From NCBI GenBank assembly GCA_963734055.1, contig CAVTFQ010000002.1, positions 919,781 through 983,780 of the forward strand: a DNA stretch of 64,000 nucleotides, given 5' to 3'. The notes under the pieces were generated by a model, which saw only the letters and a list, made by a program, of their open reading frames with translations, had not been told where the DNA came from and searched no databases. Numbering within the stretch: the stretch's first letter is position 1; every line of letters starts with the position of its first letter. This document shows, one piece after another, positions 1 to 8,093 of the stretch. Source of the stretch: CAIWHR01 sp963734055. GTDB lineage: Bacteria > Pseudomonadota > Gammaproteobacteria > Burkholderiales > Casimicrobiaceae. The translations under genes were made by a program, and so were the position numbers.

Positions 1-1512
1 CTGGCCGAGCCTGGCGGCGTCGCGGTGTCGCGCACGGTGCGCGACCAGGTGGCGGGCAAGGTGCCGGCGGAGCTGGAGGATCTGGGCGAGCACGCGGTCA
101 GGAACATCGAGCGGCCCGTCCACGTCTTCGCACTGCGCGCCGCGGTCGCCGCCCCCATGCCCGCGCCTGCCGCTCTGCGCCAGCGCCTGTCCGTCTGCGT
201 GCTCCCGTTCGCCAACATGAGCGGCGACCCCGAGCAGGAGTACTTCAGCGACGGGATCACCGAGGACATCATCACCGACCTGTCCCGGGTGTCGGCGCTG
301 TCGGTCACCTCGCGCAACACGGCGTTCACGTTCAAGGGCAAGCGGGTTGACGTGGCCCAGGTCGCGCGGCAGCTCAAGGTGACGCACGTGCTCGAAGGCA
401 GCGTGCGGAAGGCGGGCAACCGGGTCCGCATCACGGCGCAGCTGATCGACGGCGCGACCGACAGCCACCTGTGGGCCGAGCGCTACGACCGGAACCTCGA
501 CGACATCTTCGCGCTGCAGGACGAGATCGCGGAGGCGATCGTGAAGGCGCTCCGGGTGCAGCTCCTGCCGGCCGAGCGGCGCGCGATCGAGCAGCGCTCG
601 ACCAACAATCCCGAGGCGTACAAGCTCTACCTGATGGCGCGGCAGTACAACTCCACCGGCAATACGCGTCATCGCGCCATCACGGTCCGCCTGTGCGAAC
701 GCGCCGTCGAGATCGACCCGGGCTATGCGCGGGCGTGGGCGCTGCTCGCGATCTGCAAGTCCAACCGCGCGCTGCTGACGACGGATGCCAACCGGGACGG
801 CGACCGAGGATGGGCCGCCGCCGAGCGTGCACTATCGCTCGCACCCGATCTCGCCGAGGCGCACGCGGCGAAAGGACGGATTCTCGCCGACGACGGCAAG
901 TACGACGCGGCGGTGGCCGAGCACACGATCGCCTTGGGCCTCGACCCCGAGAGCTACGAGGTCAACGCGGCGGCCGCACGATGTTTCATCGCGATGCGGC
1001 GCTACGACGACGCGATCGCGTGCCTGGAGCGCGCCGCGGCGGTGGTCGAGACGGATTTCTGGGCGCTCGGGATGTGCATCCAGTGTCACGACGCGAAGGG
1101 CGACCTCGCCGCCGCGAAAGACGCTGCCCGCAGGACGCTCGAACGCGTCGAAAAGGTGATCGTCGCCGAGCCCGACCACGGGACGGCGCTCGGTTTCGGC
1201 GTCTCGGCGCTCGTGACGCTCGGCGACCGGGAGCGCGGCAAGGAGTGGGCGGCGCGTGCGACGCTCCTCGATCCGGACAACCCGAACTTGCGCTACAACC
1301 TGGGGTGCGCGATGAGCCGGCTGCGGGAAGTCGACGCCGCGCTCGAGCTGCTGGCGCCGCTCATGGCCACCGCGACGGCGCCCCAGCTCAACTGGTGGCG
1401 GGTCGACTCGGACCTCGATCCGATCCGCAGCGACCCGCGGTTCACGGCGATGATGGCGGAGGCCGAGGCGCGCGTCGCGCCGACGGCGAAGATTCCGGAG
1501 GCGAATCCATGA
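1..1512 (+). CDS. C-terminal part of adenylate/guanylate cyclase-type protein with TolB-like and TPR domains
   Basis: The frame is open from the first base, so the gene starts upstream of the window. The first ~45 residues (from LAEPGGVAVS, ending ...NIERPVHVFAL) look like the end of a class III nucleotide cyclase domain. They are followed by a TolB/FlgO-like domain (VLPFANMSGDPEQEYFSDG, then VLEGSVRKAGNRVRITAQL) and a run of TPR-like helices to the C-terminus. This architecture is common among soluble cyclase-like signalling proteins of proteobacteria. The cyclase catalytic residues lie outside the window, so activity cannot be judged. The stop overlaps the start of the next gene (ATGA), which suggests translational coupling. 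Confidence 0.75.
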   Translation: MAEPGGVAVSRTVRDQVAGKVPAELEDLGEHAVRNIERPVHVFALRAAVAAPMPAPAALRQRLSVCVLPFANMSGDPEQEYFSDGITEDIITDLSRVSALSVTSRNTAFTFKGKRVDVAQVARQLKVTHVLEGSVRKAGNRVRITAQLIDGATDSHLWAERYDRNLDDIFALQDEIAEAIVKALRVQLLPAERRAIEQRSTNNPEAYKLYLMARQYNSTGNTRHRAITVRLCERAVEIDPGYARAWALLAICKSNRALLTTDANRDGDRGWAAAERALSLAPDLAEAHAAKGRILADDGKYDAAVAEHTIALGLDPESYEVNAAAARCFIAMRRYDDAIACLERAAAVVETDFWALGMCIQCHDAKGDLAAAKDAARRTLERVEKVIVAEPDHGTALGFGVSALVTLGDRERGKEWAARATLLDPDNPNLRYNLGCAMSRLREVDAALELLAPLMATATAPQLNWWRVDSDLDPIRSDPRFTAMMAEAEARVAPTAKIPEANP

Positions 1513-2238
1513 TCTACGAGCTCTACTACTGGCCTGGCATCCAGGGCCGCGGCGAGTACGTGCGGCTCGCGCTGGAGGATGCCGGCGCGGACTACGTCGA
1601 TGTCGCGCTCGTGCCGGAAGCAAAGGGCGGTGGCGTACCGGCCATCGAACGGTTTCTGGAAAGCGAAGGCGTCGAGCGCCCTCCGTTCGCGCCGCCGTTC
1701 CTCAAGGCCGGACGGCTCCTGATCGGCCAGACCGCGAACATCCTGCTCTACCTCGGGCCTCGCCTCGATCTCGCGCCACGCGACGCCGCGGGCAGGTTGT
1801 GGACCCACCAGCTGCAGCTCACGATCGCCGACTTCCTGGTCGAGATCCACGACACCCACCATCCGATCGCCGGCAGCCTCTACTACGAGCAGCAGAAGCC
1901 CGCGGCGCGGCGCCGGGCCAGGGACTTCGTGGCGAACCGGCTGCCGAAGTTCCTCGGTTATTTCGAGCGCGTGCTGGAGCGCAACCCGGAGAGCGGGCCG
2001 TGGATGGTCGGCTCGGAAGGTCTCGTACGCGGACCTCTCGATGGCGCAGGTCGTCGCCGGGCTGCGCTACGCGTTTCCGATCGCGAGCCGCCGGACGCTT
2101 CGCGCGTGCCCGCGGCTGCGCGCGCTTCACGACGAGGTCTTCGCCCGGCCGCGCATCGTGCGTTACGTCAGGTCGCGCCGCCGGATCCCATTCAACGACG
2201 ACGGCCTCTTCCGCCGCTATCCGGAGCTCGACGGGTGA
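1509..2238 (+). pseudogene. Glutathione S-transferase, frameshifted
   Basis: The ATG at 1509 overlaps the preceding stop. The product begins MIYELYYWPGIQGRGEYVRL, the thioredoxin-fold N-terminus of a sigma/alpha-like GST, and continues through an all-helical C-terminal domain. After ...WMVGSEG (about 2022) the expected GST continuation (SYADLSMAQVVAGLRYAFP) sits in the next frame from 2023 and runs to the TGA at 2236-2238. One extra base, or two missing, near 2018-2023 explains this. The rest of the protein is well preserved (about 240 residues combined), so this is either a recent lesion or a sequencing error. The family conjugates or reduces electrophiles with glutathione. Confidence 0.75.
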
Positions 2239-2262
2239 GGCCGGCGCCCCGAAGCCGCCCGG

Positions 2263-3354
2263 TCAGGCCGGCGCGTGCTCGCGGAGCGTCGGATAGTCGG
2301 TGTAGCCCTTCGCGCCGCCGCCGTAGAACGTGCGGGCATCGGGCGCATTGAGTGGCGCGTCCTCGCGGAGCCGGTGCACGAGGTCGGGGTTGGCGATGAA
2401 CGCGCGCCCGAAGGAGACGAGGCCGGCGTAGCCCGAGGCCACCGCCTCGAGCGCCATCTCGCGGTTGTAGCCGTTGTTGACGATCCACGCGCGGTCGAAC
2501 TTCGCCGAAAGTGCGGCGTAATCGAACGGCGCGAAGTTGCGCGCGCCGGCCGTCTGCCCTTCGACGACCTCGAGGAAGGCGAGCTGCAGCGGCGCAAGCC
2601 GCGCAACCGCCTGCTCGTAGAGCGCCTGCGGGTCGCTGTCCGGCCCGGCGTCGTTGGACGGCGTCACCGGGGACAGGCGCAATCCCGTGCGGCCGCCGCC
2701 GATCTCCGCGGCTACCGCCCGCATGACCTCGAACAGGAACCGCGTGCGGTTCTCGATCGGGCCGCCGTAGCCGTCGTCGCGATCGTTGATGCTGTCGCGC
2801 AGGAACTGCTCGATCAGGTAGCCGTTCGCGCCGTGCACCTCGACGCCGTCGAAGCCCGCGTCCATCGCGCGCCGTGCGGCGTGGCGGAAGCTCGCGACCA
2901 CACCCGGAATCTCGGCGGTCGCGAGTGCGCGCGGTGCGGACACTTCGGCGAAGCCTCCCGCGAGGAAGGTCTTGGTCGCGGCGCGGCGTGCGGTCGACGA
3001 CACCGGTGCCCGGCTCTCCGGCTGGAGCGAGACGTGCGAGACTCGGCCGACGTGCCACAGCTGGATGACGATCCGGCCGCCCTCGGCGTGCACGGCCTCG
3101 GTCACGCGGCGCCATGCCGCGACCTGCTCGGCGTTGTGGATGCCCGGCGTGTCGATGTAGCCCTGGCCTTCGGGACAGACCTGCGAGCCTTCGGTGATGA
3201 TGAGGCCGGCGCTCGCCCGCTGCCGGTAATACTCGACGGCGAGGCGCGAAGCCACCTCGCCGGACGCCGCGCGGTTGCGGGTGAGCGGCGCCATGACGAT
3301 GCGGTTGGCGAGGTCGATGTCGCCGATGCGAACGGGATCGAAGAGCGTCGTCAT
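2263..3354 (-). CDS. Old Yellow Enzyme family FMN alkene reductase (NemA-like)
   Basis: The ~363-residue product starts MTTLFDPVRIGDIDLANRIV, the classic OYE N-terminus. It has the substrate-binding HGANGYLIEQF segment, a conserved tail of the D-x-YGG-x-xENR-x-RF type (DGYGGPIENRTRF), and a late GLVSFGRAFIANPDL phosphate-binding region. OYEs reduce activated C=C bonds and nitro compounds with NAD(P)H. An in-frame upstream extension exists, but the ATG at 3354 matches the family start. A near-perfect FNR box lies about 92 bp upstream (3446-3459), so the gene probably has its own anaerobic promoter although it follows the kor operon in the same direction. A link to cyclic enoyl or enone by-products of aromatic catabolism is only inference. 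Confidence 0.85.
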   Translation of the reverse strand: MTTLFDPVRIGDIDLANRIVMAPLTRNRAASGEVASRLAVEYYRQRASAGLIITEGSQVCPEGQGYIDTPGIHNAEQVAAWRRVTEAVHAEGGRIVIQLWHVGRVSHVSLQPESRAPVSSTARRAATKTFLAGGFAEVSAPRALATAEIPGVVASFRHAARRAMDAGFDGVEVHGANGYLIEQFLRDSINDRDDGYGGPIENRTRFLFEVMRAVAAEIGGGRTGLRLSPVTPSNDAGPDSDPQALYEQAVARLAPLQLAFLEVVEGQTAGARNFAPFDYAALSAKFDRAWIVNNGYNREMALEAVASGYAGLVSFGRAFIANPDLVHRLREDAPLNAPDARTFYGGGAKGYTDYPTLREHAPA

Positions 3355-3445
3355 GGCGGTTCGGCTGGGCAGCGATGAAAAGGAAGCGAGGAGCCGCGGA
3401 GCGGCCGCGGCTATCTTCATCGTAGGCGGCCGCCGGGCCCCGGCG

Positions 3446-3459
3446 TTGACGGGGATCAA
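3446..3459 (-). promoter_or_regulatory. FNR-type box upstream of the OYE gene
   Basis: The plus strand reads TTGACGGGGATCAA, matching TTGAT-N4-ATCAA at 9 of 10 positions. Read towards the OYE gene, a TACGAT hexamer (3424-3419) falls at -13 to -8 if the box is centred at -41.5, close to class II FNR promoter geometry. It is the only one of the four boxes without a GGTAT-type palindrome nearby. Confidence 0.6.
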
Positions 3460-3507
3460 GGAGCCGCCGCGCCACGGGCCGCGGCGGCTCCGCTCACGCA
3501 GCTTCCG

Positions 3508-4254
3508 TCACCGGATCGTCATCCCGCCGTCGGCGGCAAGCACCTGGCCCGTGACGTAGGCCGACGCGTCGGAGGCGAAGAAGACGAACACCGGCGCGAT
3601 CTCGTCGGGCTCGGCCCAGCGTCCCAACGGAATGCGGTCGAGGTACTTGTCCTTGAAGCGCTCGTCGGTGCGGATCGTCTCGGTCATCGGCGTCGCCGCG
3701 CCGGGCGCGATCGCGTTCACCGTGATCCCGTACCGTGCGAGCTCCTTCGCGGCCGACATCGTGAGGCCGACGATGCCGGCCTTCGCCGCGCTGTAGTTGA
3801 TCTGGCCGATCGTTCCCAGCACGCCCGCGGTCGAGGTCACGTTCACGATGCGGCCGTAGCGCCGTTCGATCATGCCCGGGACCGTCGCCTGCAGGCAGTG
3901 GAAGCTGCCGGTGAGGTGGACGGCCAGCACCTCGTCCCACTGCGCCGCCGTCATCTTGTGCAGCATCGCCGGGCGAATGATCCCGGCGTTGTTGACGAGG
4001 ATGTCGATGCGGCCGAAGCGCTCGTGCACCGCCTCGGCCATCGCGTCGACGTCGGCGCGCTTCGCAACGTTGCAGCCGACGCCGATCGCGTCGGGTCCGC
4101 CGGTCCTGAGCTCGCTCGCCACGCCTTCCGCGCGATCGGCGGCGAGATCGACGACCGCCACGTTCGCCCCTTCGCGGGCGAACGCGCGCGCGACCGCGGC
4201 GCCGATGCCCTGCGCGGCGCCCGTGACGATCGCCACCTTGCCCTCAAGCTGCAT
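3508..4254 (-). CDS. SDR family oxidoreductase (FabG-like)
   Basis: This is a 248-residue classical short-chain dehydrogenase. It has the TGAAQGIGAA dinucleotide-binding motif, NNAG at ~90, a catalytic Ser in NVTSTAG, the YSAAK catalytic Tyr/Lys pair, and the usual DGGMTI C-terminus. It is an NAD(P)-dependent alcohol/ketone oxidoreductase whose substrate cannot be read from sequence. Its start overlaps the end of the upstream RidA gene by 11 bp, so it is the last gene of the kor operon. A role on a hydroxyacyl-CoA or cyclohexane-derived intermediate is plausible from context only. Confidence 0.85.
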   Translation of the reverse strand: MQLEGKVAIVTGAAQGIGAAVARAFAREGANVAVVDLAADRAEGVASELRTGGPDAIGVGCNVAKRADVDAMAEAVHERFGRIDILVNNAGIIRPAMLHKMTAAQWDEVLAVHLTGSFHCLQATVPGMIERRYGRIVNVTSTAGVLGTIGQINYSAAKAGIVGLTMSAAKELARYGITVNAIAPGAATPMTETIRTDERFKDKYLDRIPLGRWAEPDEIAPVFVFFASDASAYVTGQVLAADGGMTIR

Positions 4255-4645
4255 GCGGCACCACGGCGGTGGCCTCGAGCTCGATCTTGCCGGGGCTGTC
4301 GAGCAGGTCCGAGACGAAGATCATGCTCATCGCCGGGTAATGGGCACCCATGTGCTTGCGCCAGATCGCGCCGAGCTCGCGCCGCGCAGCGAGGTAGCCG
4401 GGCTTGTCGCAGCAATAGGCGGTCACCCGGCAGATGTGCTGCGGCTTGCCGCCGGCTTCGGCCAGCACGGCGACGACGTTGGCGAGCGCCTGGTCGAACT
4501 GCGGCGCGATCTCGGCGGAGTGGAACTTCTGCTGCGCATCCCATCCGACCTGGCCGGCGATGAAGACGAGGCGCCCGGCATCGGCGGCAATGCCGTTCGC
4601 GTAGCCGATCGGCGGCGCCCAGCCCGCGGGCAGCAGGACGTCCAT
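4244..4645 (-). CDS. RidA/YjgF/UK114 family protein
   Basis: The 133-residue product has the RidA fold signatures: the N-terminal GRLVFIAGQVGWDAQ strand region, FDQALANVVAVLAEAGGKPQH, and a C-terminal KIELEATAVVP. Family members are trimeric imine/enamine hydrolases or ligand-binding proteins. The conserved Arg of the RidA active site is not evident near the C-terminus (DSPGKIELEA), so it may belong to a non-deaminase Rid subgroup. Its ATG shares a base with the stop of the upstream ferritin-like gene (TGATG), so the genes are translationally coupled. Confidence 0.8.
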   Translation of the reverse strand: MDVLLPAGWAPPIGYANGIAADAGRLVFIAGQVGWDAQQKFHSAEIAPQFDQALANVVAVLAEAGGKPQHICRVTAYCCDKPGYLAARRELGAIWRKHMGAHYPAMSMIFVSDLLDSPGKIELEATAVVPHAA

Positions 4646-5271
4646 CAGTCCAGGTAACGGGGTGGGTCGGGATCGAGCGCCCAGTCCCGCTCGGGCTTCG
4701 GCACCTTCTTCATCCAGGCGCGGACGAGCGCGACGTGCTCCCGCTCCTCGGCCCGCAGCTCGCGCGCCGCCTCGCGCACGGCCTTGCTGGTCGCGATTCG
4801 CGCGAGCTCGGCGAAGAACCGCTCGGCGCGCTCCTCCGCCGCGAGCGCGAGCCGGAGCGCGTGCCAGGGCTGCATCAGGTAGTGGACCTCGTCGCCGGGC
4901 GTCGTCTCGGGTCCCTCGTAGCCCGGCCAACTGCCGTCGCGCGCGGTGACCGGCGGCGCTTCGGACCAGCCCATCGTCGCCATGATCTCGTCGGCGTGCT
5001 TGGTCTCGTAGTTCGCCATCGTCCGGAACATCGCGGCGACCTCGCGGTTGTTGTGCATCTCCATCGCGTCGGCGAAGTCCGAGTAGCGCTGCGCGGCCTC
5101 GATCTCCATCTCCCACGCCTGCGCCATGAAGTCGGTGAGCGTGCGTGGCGCGACAACGGCGGGCGTCCCTGCTGCCGCAGCTTTCGATGCGCCGGATTTC
5201 TTCGGCGCCGCCCTCTTCGCCGCCGGTTTCTTCGCCACGCTACGGGTCCTCGCGGCCGTCTTGATGGTCAT
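4645..5271 (-). CDS. Ferritin-like di-iron protein with basic Lys/Ala-rich N-terminal tail
   Basis: Residues 1-40 are a low-complexity Lys/Ala/Pro-rich tail reminiscent of histone H1-like or DNA-binding tails. The remainder is a ferritin-like four-helix bundle with E-x-x-x-x-x-Y (EIEAAQRYSDF), E-x-x-H (NYETKHADEI) and a second EERAERFF ... EEREHVALV pair, the metal ligand pattern of rubrerythrin/ferritin-like proteins. The start overlaps the korB stop by 4 bp (ATGA). Proteins of this type handle iron or peroxide. Placement behind the oxygen-sensitive Kor enzyme suggests a protective role, which is inference. Confidence 0.75.
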   Translation of the reverse strand: MTIKTAARTRSVAKKPAAKRAAPKKSGASKAAAAGTPAVVAPRTLTDFMAQAWEMEIEAAQRYSDFADAMEMHNNREVAAMFRTMANYETKHADEIMATMGWSEAPPVTARDGSWPGYEGPETTPGDEVHYLMQPWHALRLALAAEERAERFFAELARIATSKAVREAARELRAEEREHVALVRAWMKKVPKPERDWALDPDPPRYLD

Positions 5272-6104
5272 GTCTCGAACTCCGCTTCCAGGTCTTCGAC
5301 GGTGCGCTTGGCGGTGCCCGCGACCGCCGGATAGGGACGACGGCTGCCCGCGTAGAGCACGCCGATGTTGAAGCCGTCGTCGGTCATGATCCGCCGCGCG
5401 GCGCGCGCGGGATCGTCGGTGGCAGTGACCGGCGCCGGATGCGCGAGCTGCTTCCATTCCCGCTGCTCCGGGCGGAACGTGACGCACGGCGAGAGCACCT
5501 CGACGAAGGCGAAGCCGGGATGGCGGATTGCCTGGGCGATGATCTCGGCGGTCCCGTTCGGGTCGCCGGCGAAGGCGCGCGCGACGAAGTTGGCGCCCGA
5601 CGCGAGCGCGATGACGAGCGGGTGGAACGAGCGGACGCCGGTGCCCCCGGGCGAGAGCTTCGAATCCCAGTCCGGCTCCGTCGTCGGCGACGGCTGTCCC
5701 TTCGTCATCCCGTACACGTGGTTGTCCATCACGATGTACGTCATGTCGACGTTGCGCCGGCACGCGTGCAGGAAATGGTTGCCGCCGATCGAGTAGCCGT
5801 CGCCGTCGCCGCCGGTGACGATCACCGTCAGGTCGGGACGCGCGACCTTGAGCCCGGTCGCCGCCGCGAGCGCGCGGCCGTGCACGCCATGGAAGCCGTA
5901 GCACGTCGTGTAGGCGGGGATGCGCGACGAGCAGCCGATGCCCGAGACGACCGCAACGCGCTCGGGCGGCGTGCCGATCTTCGCCAGGGCTTTCGTGAGC
6001 GACGACAGCACCGAGTAGTCGCCGCAGCCGGGACACCAGATCGGCTTGTAGCTCGACTTGTACGCCGCGGCGGTCAGCGGCGGGGGAGGGGCGAGGTCGT
6101 TCAC
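5268..6104 (-). CDS. korB: 2-oxoacid:ferredoxin oxidoreductase beta subunit (probably 2-oxoglutarate)
   Basis: This is a 278-residue TPP-binding subunit. It has WCPGCGDYSVLSSL, GIGCSSRIPAY, and the TPP/Mg motif GDGDGYSIGGNHF followed by MDNHVYGMTKGQPSPTT. It pairs with KorA to oxidise a 2-oxoacid to the acyl-CoA while reducing ferredoxin. In Thauera-type benzoate degraders, 2-oxoglutarate:ferredoxin oxidoreductase recharges the ferredoxin used by benzoyl-CoA reductase. The start is GTG at 6104, overlapping the korA stop (GTGA), with an AGGAG ribosome site 8 nt upstream. Confidence 0.88.
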   Translation of the reverse strand: MNDLAPPPPLTAAAYKSSYKPIWCPGCGDYSVLSSLTKALAKIGTPPERVAVVSGIGCSSRIPAYTTCYGFHGVHGRALAAATGLKVARPDLTVIVTGGDGDGYSIGGNHFLHACRRNVDMTYIVMDNHVYGMTKGQPSPTTEPDWDSKLSPGGTGVRSFHPLVIALASGANFVARAFAGDPNGTAEIIAQAIRHPGFAFVEVLSPCVTFRPEQREWKQLAHPAPVTATDDPARAARRIMTDDGFNIGVLYAGSRRPYPAVAGTAKRTVEDLEAEFET

Positions 6105-7888
6105 GCGGCGATCTCCTCTGGCCGGGCCCACCTCACGATCGCCTTCGTCACCTCGCCCGGACGCAGCGGCAGCGGTCCCGGCCGGTGATAGCCGTCCGCG
6201 GTGCCGGGCAAGTCGTAGACGGAGCGCAGGTAGCGCAACAGCTGCCCGCCGTGGTTCTGCTCGACGACGAGGATGCGCGAGACGCCCTTGAGCGCGGCTG
6301 CCATCGCCTCCGGGCGCGCCGGGGCCAGCAACCGGATCGCGATCAGCCGCGCCTTCACGCCTTGCGCGGCGGCGCGCGCGACCGCCTCGCGCACCGCGGC
6401 CGTGACCGAGCCGAACGTGATCACCGCGAGCTCGCCTTCGCCCTCGACGTCGGCCCACGAGCTTCCGTAGTCGTGCCGCGCGAGCTTCCGGTCGCGCTTG
6501 TCGAGCTGCAGCGCATGGTCACGCGCGCCGCTGCTCGGAATGCCGCCTTCGGTGTGCTCGAGGCCGTCGGCCGTATAGACGACGCCGGGCGTTCCGGGAA
6601 CGGCCATCGGCGAGATGCCCGACGGCGTGTTCGCATAGCGCTTGTAGTCCGGCGTGTTCGCCTCGGCGATGAGCCGCCTGCCGGGGAACGCGACGTCGGC
6701 CGGCCGGTCGACGATCGCGCGCGACTGGCCCATGAACTGGTCCGAGAGCACGATCGCCGGAGCCTGCAGCGTCTCGGCCAGCGTCACCGCCCATTGCGTC
6801 GTCGCGAGGCAGTCGGAGATCGACGTCGGCGCGAGCACGAGGCGCGGCGCGTCGCCGTGCAGCCCCGCGACCGCGAACGAGAGATCGCTCTGTTCGCTCT
6901 TCGCCGGAATGCCGGTCGATGGGCCGCCGCGCATCACGTCGACGACGACGATCGGGATCTCCGCGCTGACGGCGAGCCCGATGCCCTCCGTCATCAGCGC
7001 GAGGCCGGGCCCCGCCGTTGCGGTGAGCGACGGGACGCCGCCGTAGGAGGCGCCGATGATCATGTTGACCGAAGCGAGCTCGTCTTCCGCCTGCAGGAGC
7101 GTCCCGCCGACCTTGGTCAACGCGGGGGCCATCCACTCGAGCAGCTCGGTCGCGGGCGTGATCGGATACGCCGCGACGAAGCGCACGCCGCCGCGGATCG
7201 CGCCGAAGCCCGCGGCCTCGTTGCCGCTGATCTGCCAGCGCTTGCGCAGAGTGCCGGTCACGGGGGGAAGCGCGCGCACGCCGTCGATGCCTGCCGCGGC
7301 TGCGATGCCGGCCGCGAGCGCGGCAAGGTTCGCGCGGAGCGCGTCCTCGGCGCGCTTCCACGACGCCCGCACCGCGGCCTCGAGGGCCGCGGCGGGAATG
7401 CCCGCCAGCGTCCCGGCGACCCCGAGCGCGACCATGTTCGTCCAGCTTCCGGGAATGCCTTTCGCGGTCTTCTTGAGCGGCCGCGTGACGTAACGCGCGC
7501 CGCCCGCCCGGAACACGTCGGGCAGCTCACCTTCGTCGGGGTCGCCCACGATCACGCTGTGGGCGCCGAGGGGTATCTCGTCGGCGAAGCGGTGGACGTT
7601 CTGCCAGTCGATCGCGAGCAGCACGTCGAACGCGTCGTCGAGCGTCGCGATCGGGGCGTGACCGATCCGCACGAGTGCGGCGGCCTCGCCGCCGCGGATC
7701 TGCGGGCCGCTCGTGCGGACCATGAGTCCGTAGAGGCCGGCGCGCGCCGCCGCATCGAGCAGGAGCGTGCCGGCGGTCATCACGCCGCTGCCGCCGCTCC
7801 CCGCGAGCGCCATCGAAAGGCTCGCGGATGACCTGGCCGCGGCCGCGGCGACGGACGCGCGCGGCGCCGTGTGTGGGGTGGCTCGCAC
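6101..7888 (-). CDS. korA: 2-oxoacid:ferredoxin oxidoreductase alpha subunit with fused gamma domain
   Basis: The product is about 595 residues. The N-terminal ~190 residues are the gamma domain (GSGGSGVMTAGTLLLDAA; TSGPQIRGGEAAALVRIG). The alpha/TPP-interacting domain follows (GNEAAGFGAIRGGVRFVAAYPITPATELLEW, quoted here in overlapping pieces) with the C-terminal transketolase-like domain (VVEQNHGGQLLRYLR). The start is GTG at 7888, preceded by AAGGAG at a 6-nt spacing. It is the first gene of a minus-strand operon, divergent from had. A shared FNR box at 7943-7956 places a TTTACT hexamer (7920-7915) at -12 to -7 for this direction. Confidence 0.88.
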   Translation of the reverse strand: MRATPHTAPRASVAAAAARSSASLSMALAGSGGSGVMTAGTLLLDAAARAGLYGLMVRTSGPQIRGGEAAALVRIGHAPIATLDDAFDVLLAIDWQNVHRFADEIPLGAHSVIVGDPDEGELPDVFRAGGARYVTRPLKKTAKGIPGSWTNMVALGVAGTLAGIPAAALEAAVRASWKRAEDALRANLAALAAGIAAAAGIDGVRALPPVTGTLRKRWQISGNEAAGFGAIRGGVRFVAAYPITPATELLEWMAPALTKVGGTLLQAEDELASVNMIIGASYGGVPSLTATAGPGLALMTEGIGLAVSAEIPIVVVDVMRGGPSTGIPAKSEQSDLSFAVAGLHGDAPRLVLAPTSISDCLATTQWAVTLAETLQAPAIVLSDQFMGQSRAIVDRPADVAFPGRRLIAEANTPDYKRYANTPSGISPMAVPGTPGVVYTADGLEHTEGGIPSSGARDHALQLDKRDRKLARHDYGSSWADVEGEGELAVITFGSVTAAVREAVARAAAQGVKARLIAIRLLAPARPEAMAAALKGVSRILVVEQNHGGQLLRYLRSVYDLPGTADGYHRPGPLPLRPGEVTKAIVRWARPEEIAA

Positions 7889-7942
7889 CTCTATCTCCTT
7901 CGTTCGATTCGCGCAGTAAACCGGCTTCGCGCGCCACCGCAG

Positions 7943-7956
7943 TTGACGCAGATCAA
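7943..7956. promoter_or_regulatory. FNR-type box shared by divergent korA and had promoters
   Basis: The sequence TTGACGCAGATCAA matches the FNR consensus at 9 of 10 conserved positions. Centred at -41.5, it positions TTTACT (4/6 to TATAAT) at -12 to -7 towards korA, and CAAGAT (3/6, including the A2, A5 and T6 positions) at -12 to -7 towards had. The single box can therefore serve both class II promoters. Family knowledge says such boxes mediate anaerobic activation by Crp/Fnr proteins. Confidence 0.65.
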
Positions 7957-8000
7957 AGCGTCGGCGATCGCGCCGCCGCAAGATGATTTTGCACGAAACC

Positions 8001-8022
8001 GGTATTATGGTACTGTAATACC
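8001..8022. promoter_or_regulatory. Inverted-repeat operator between korA and had
   Basis: Perfect 7-bp arms GGTATTA and TAATACC are separated by 8 bp. Nested inside is a GGTA...ATACC core (8009-8022) that recurs at 50059-50072 and, in variant form, at 60361-60374. It lies at about +11 to +32 of the FNR-predicted had transcript and so would suit a repressor. The binding protein is unknown; the Rrf2 protein encoded at 60981-61397 is a candidate. Confidence 0.55.
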
Positions 8023-8093
8023 ACAATAGCGGAAAGGCCGCTCGTCCACCCGGCGGGCCCCGCCGGTTCGGCAATACTCGAGGAGACCTCGCG

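Noticed and set aside
5268..7888. KorAB considered as phenylglyoxylate:acceptor oxidoreductase
   Set aside because: That enzyme has five subunits (PadEFGHI) including an NADH-linked flavoprotein; here there are only two Kor-type subunits next to bcr and had.
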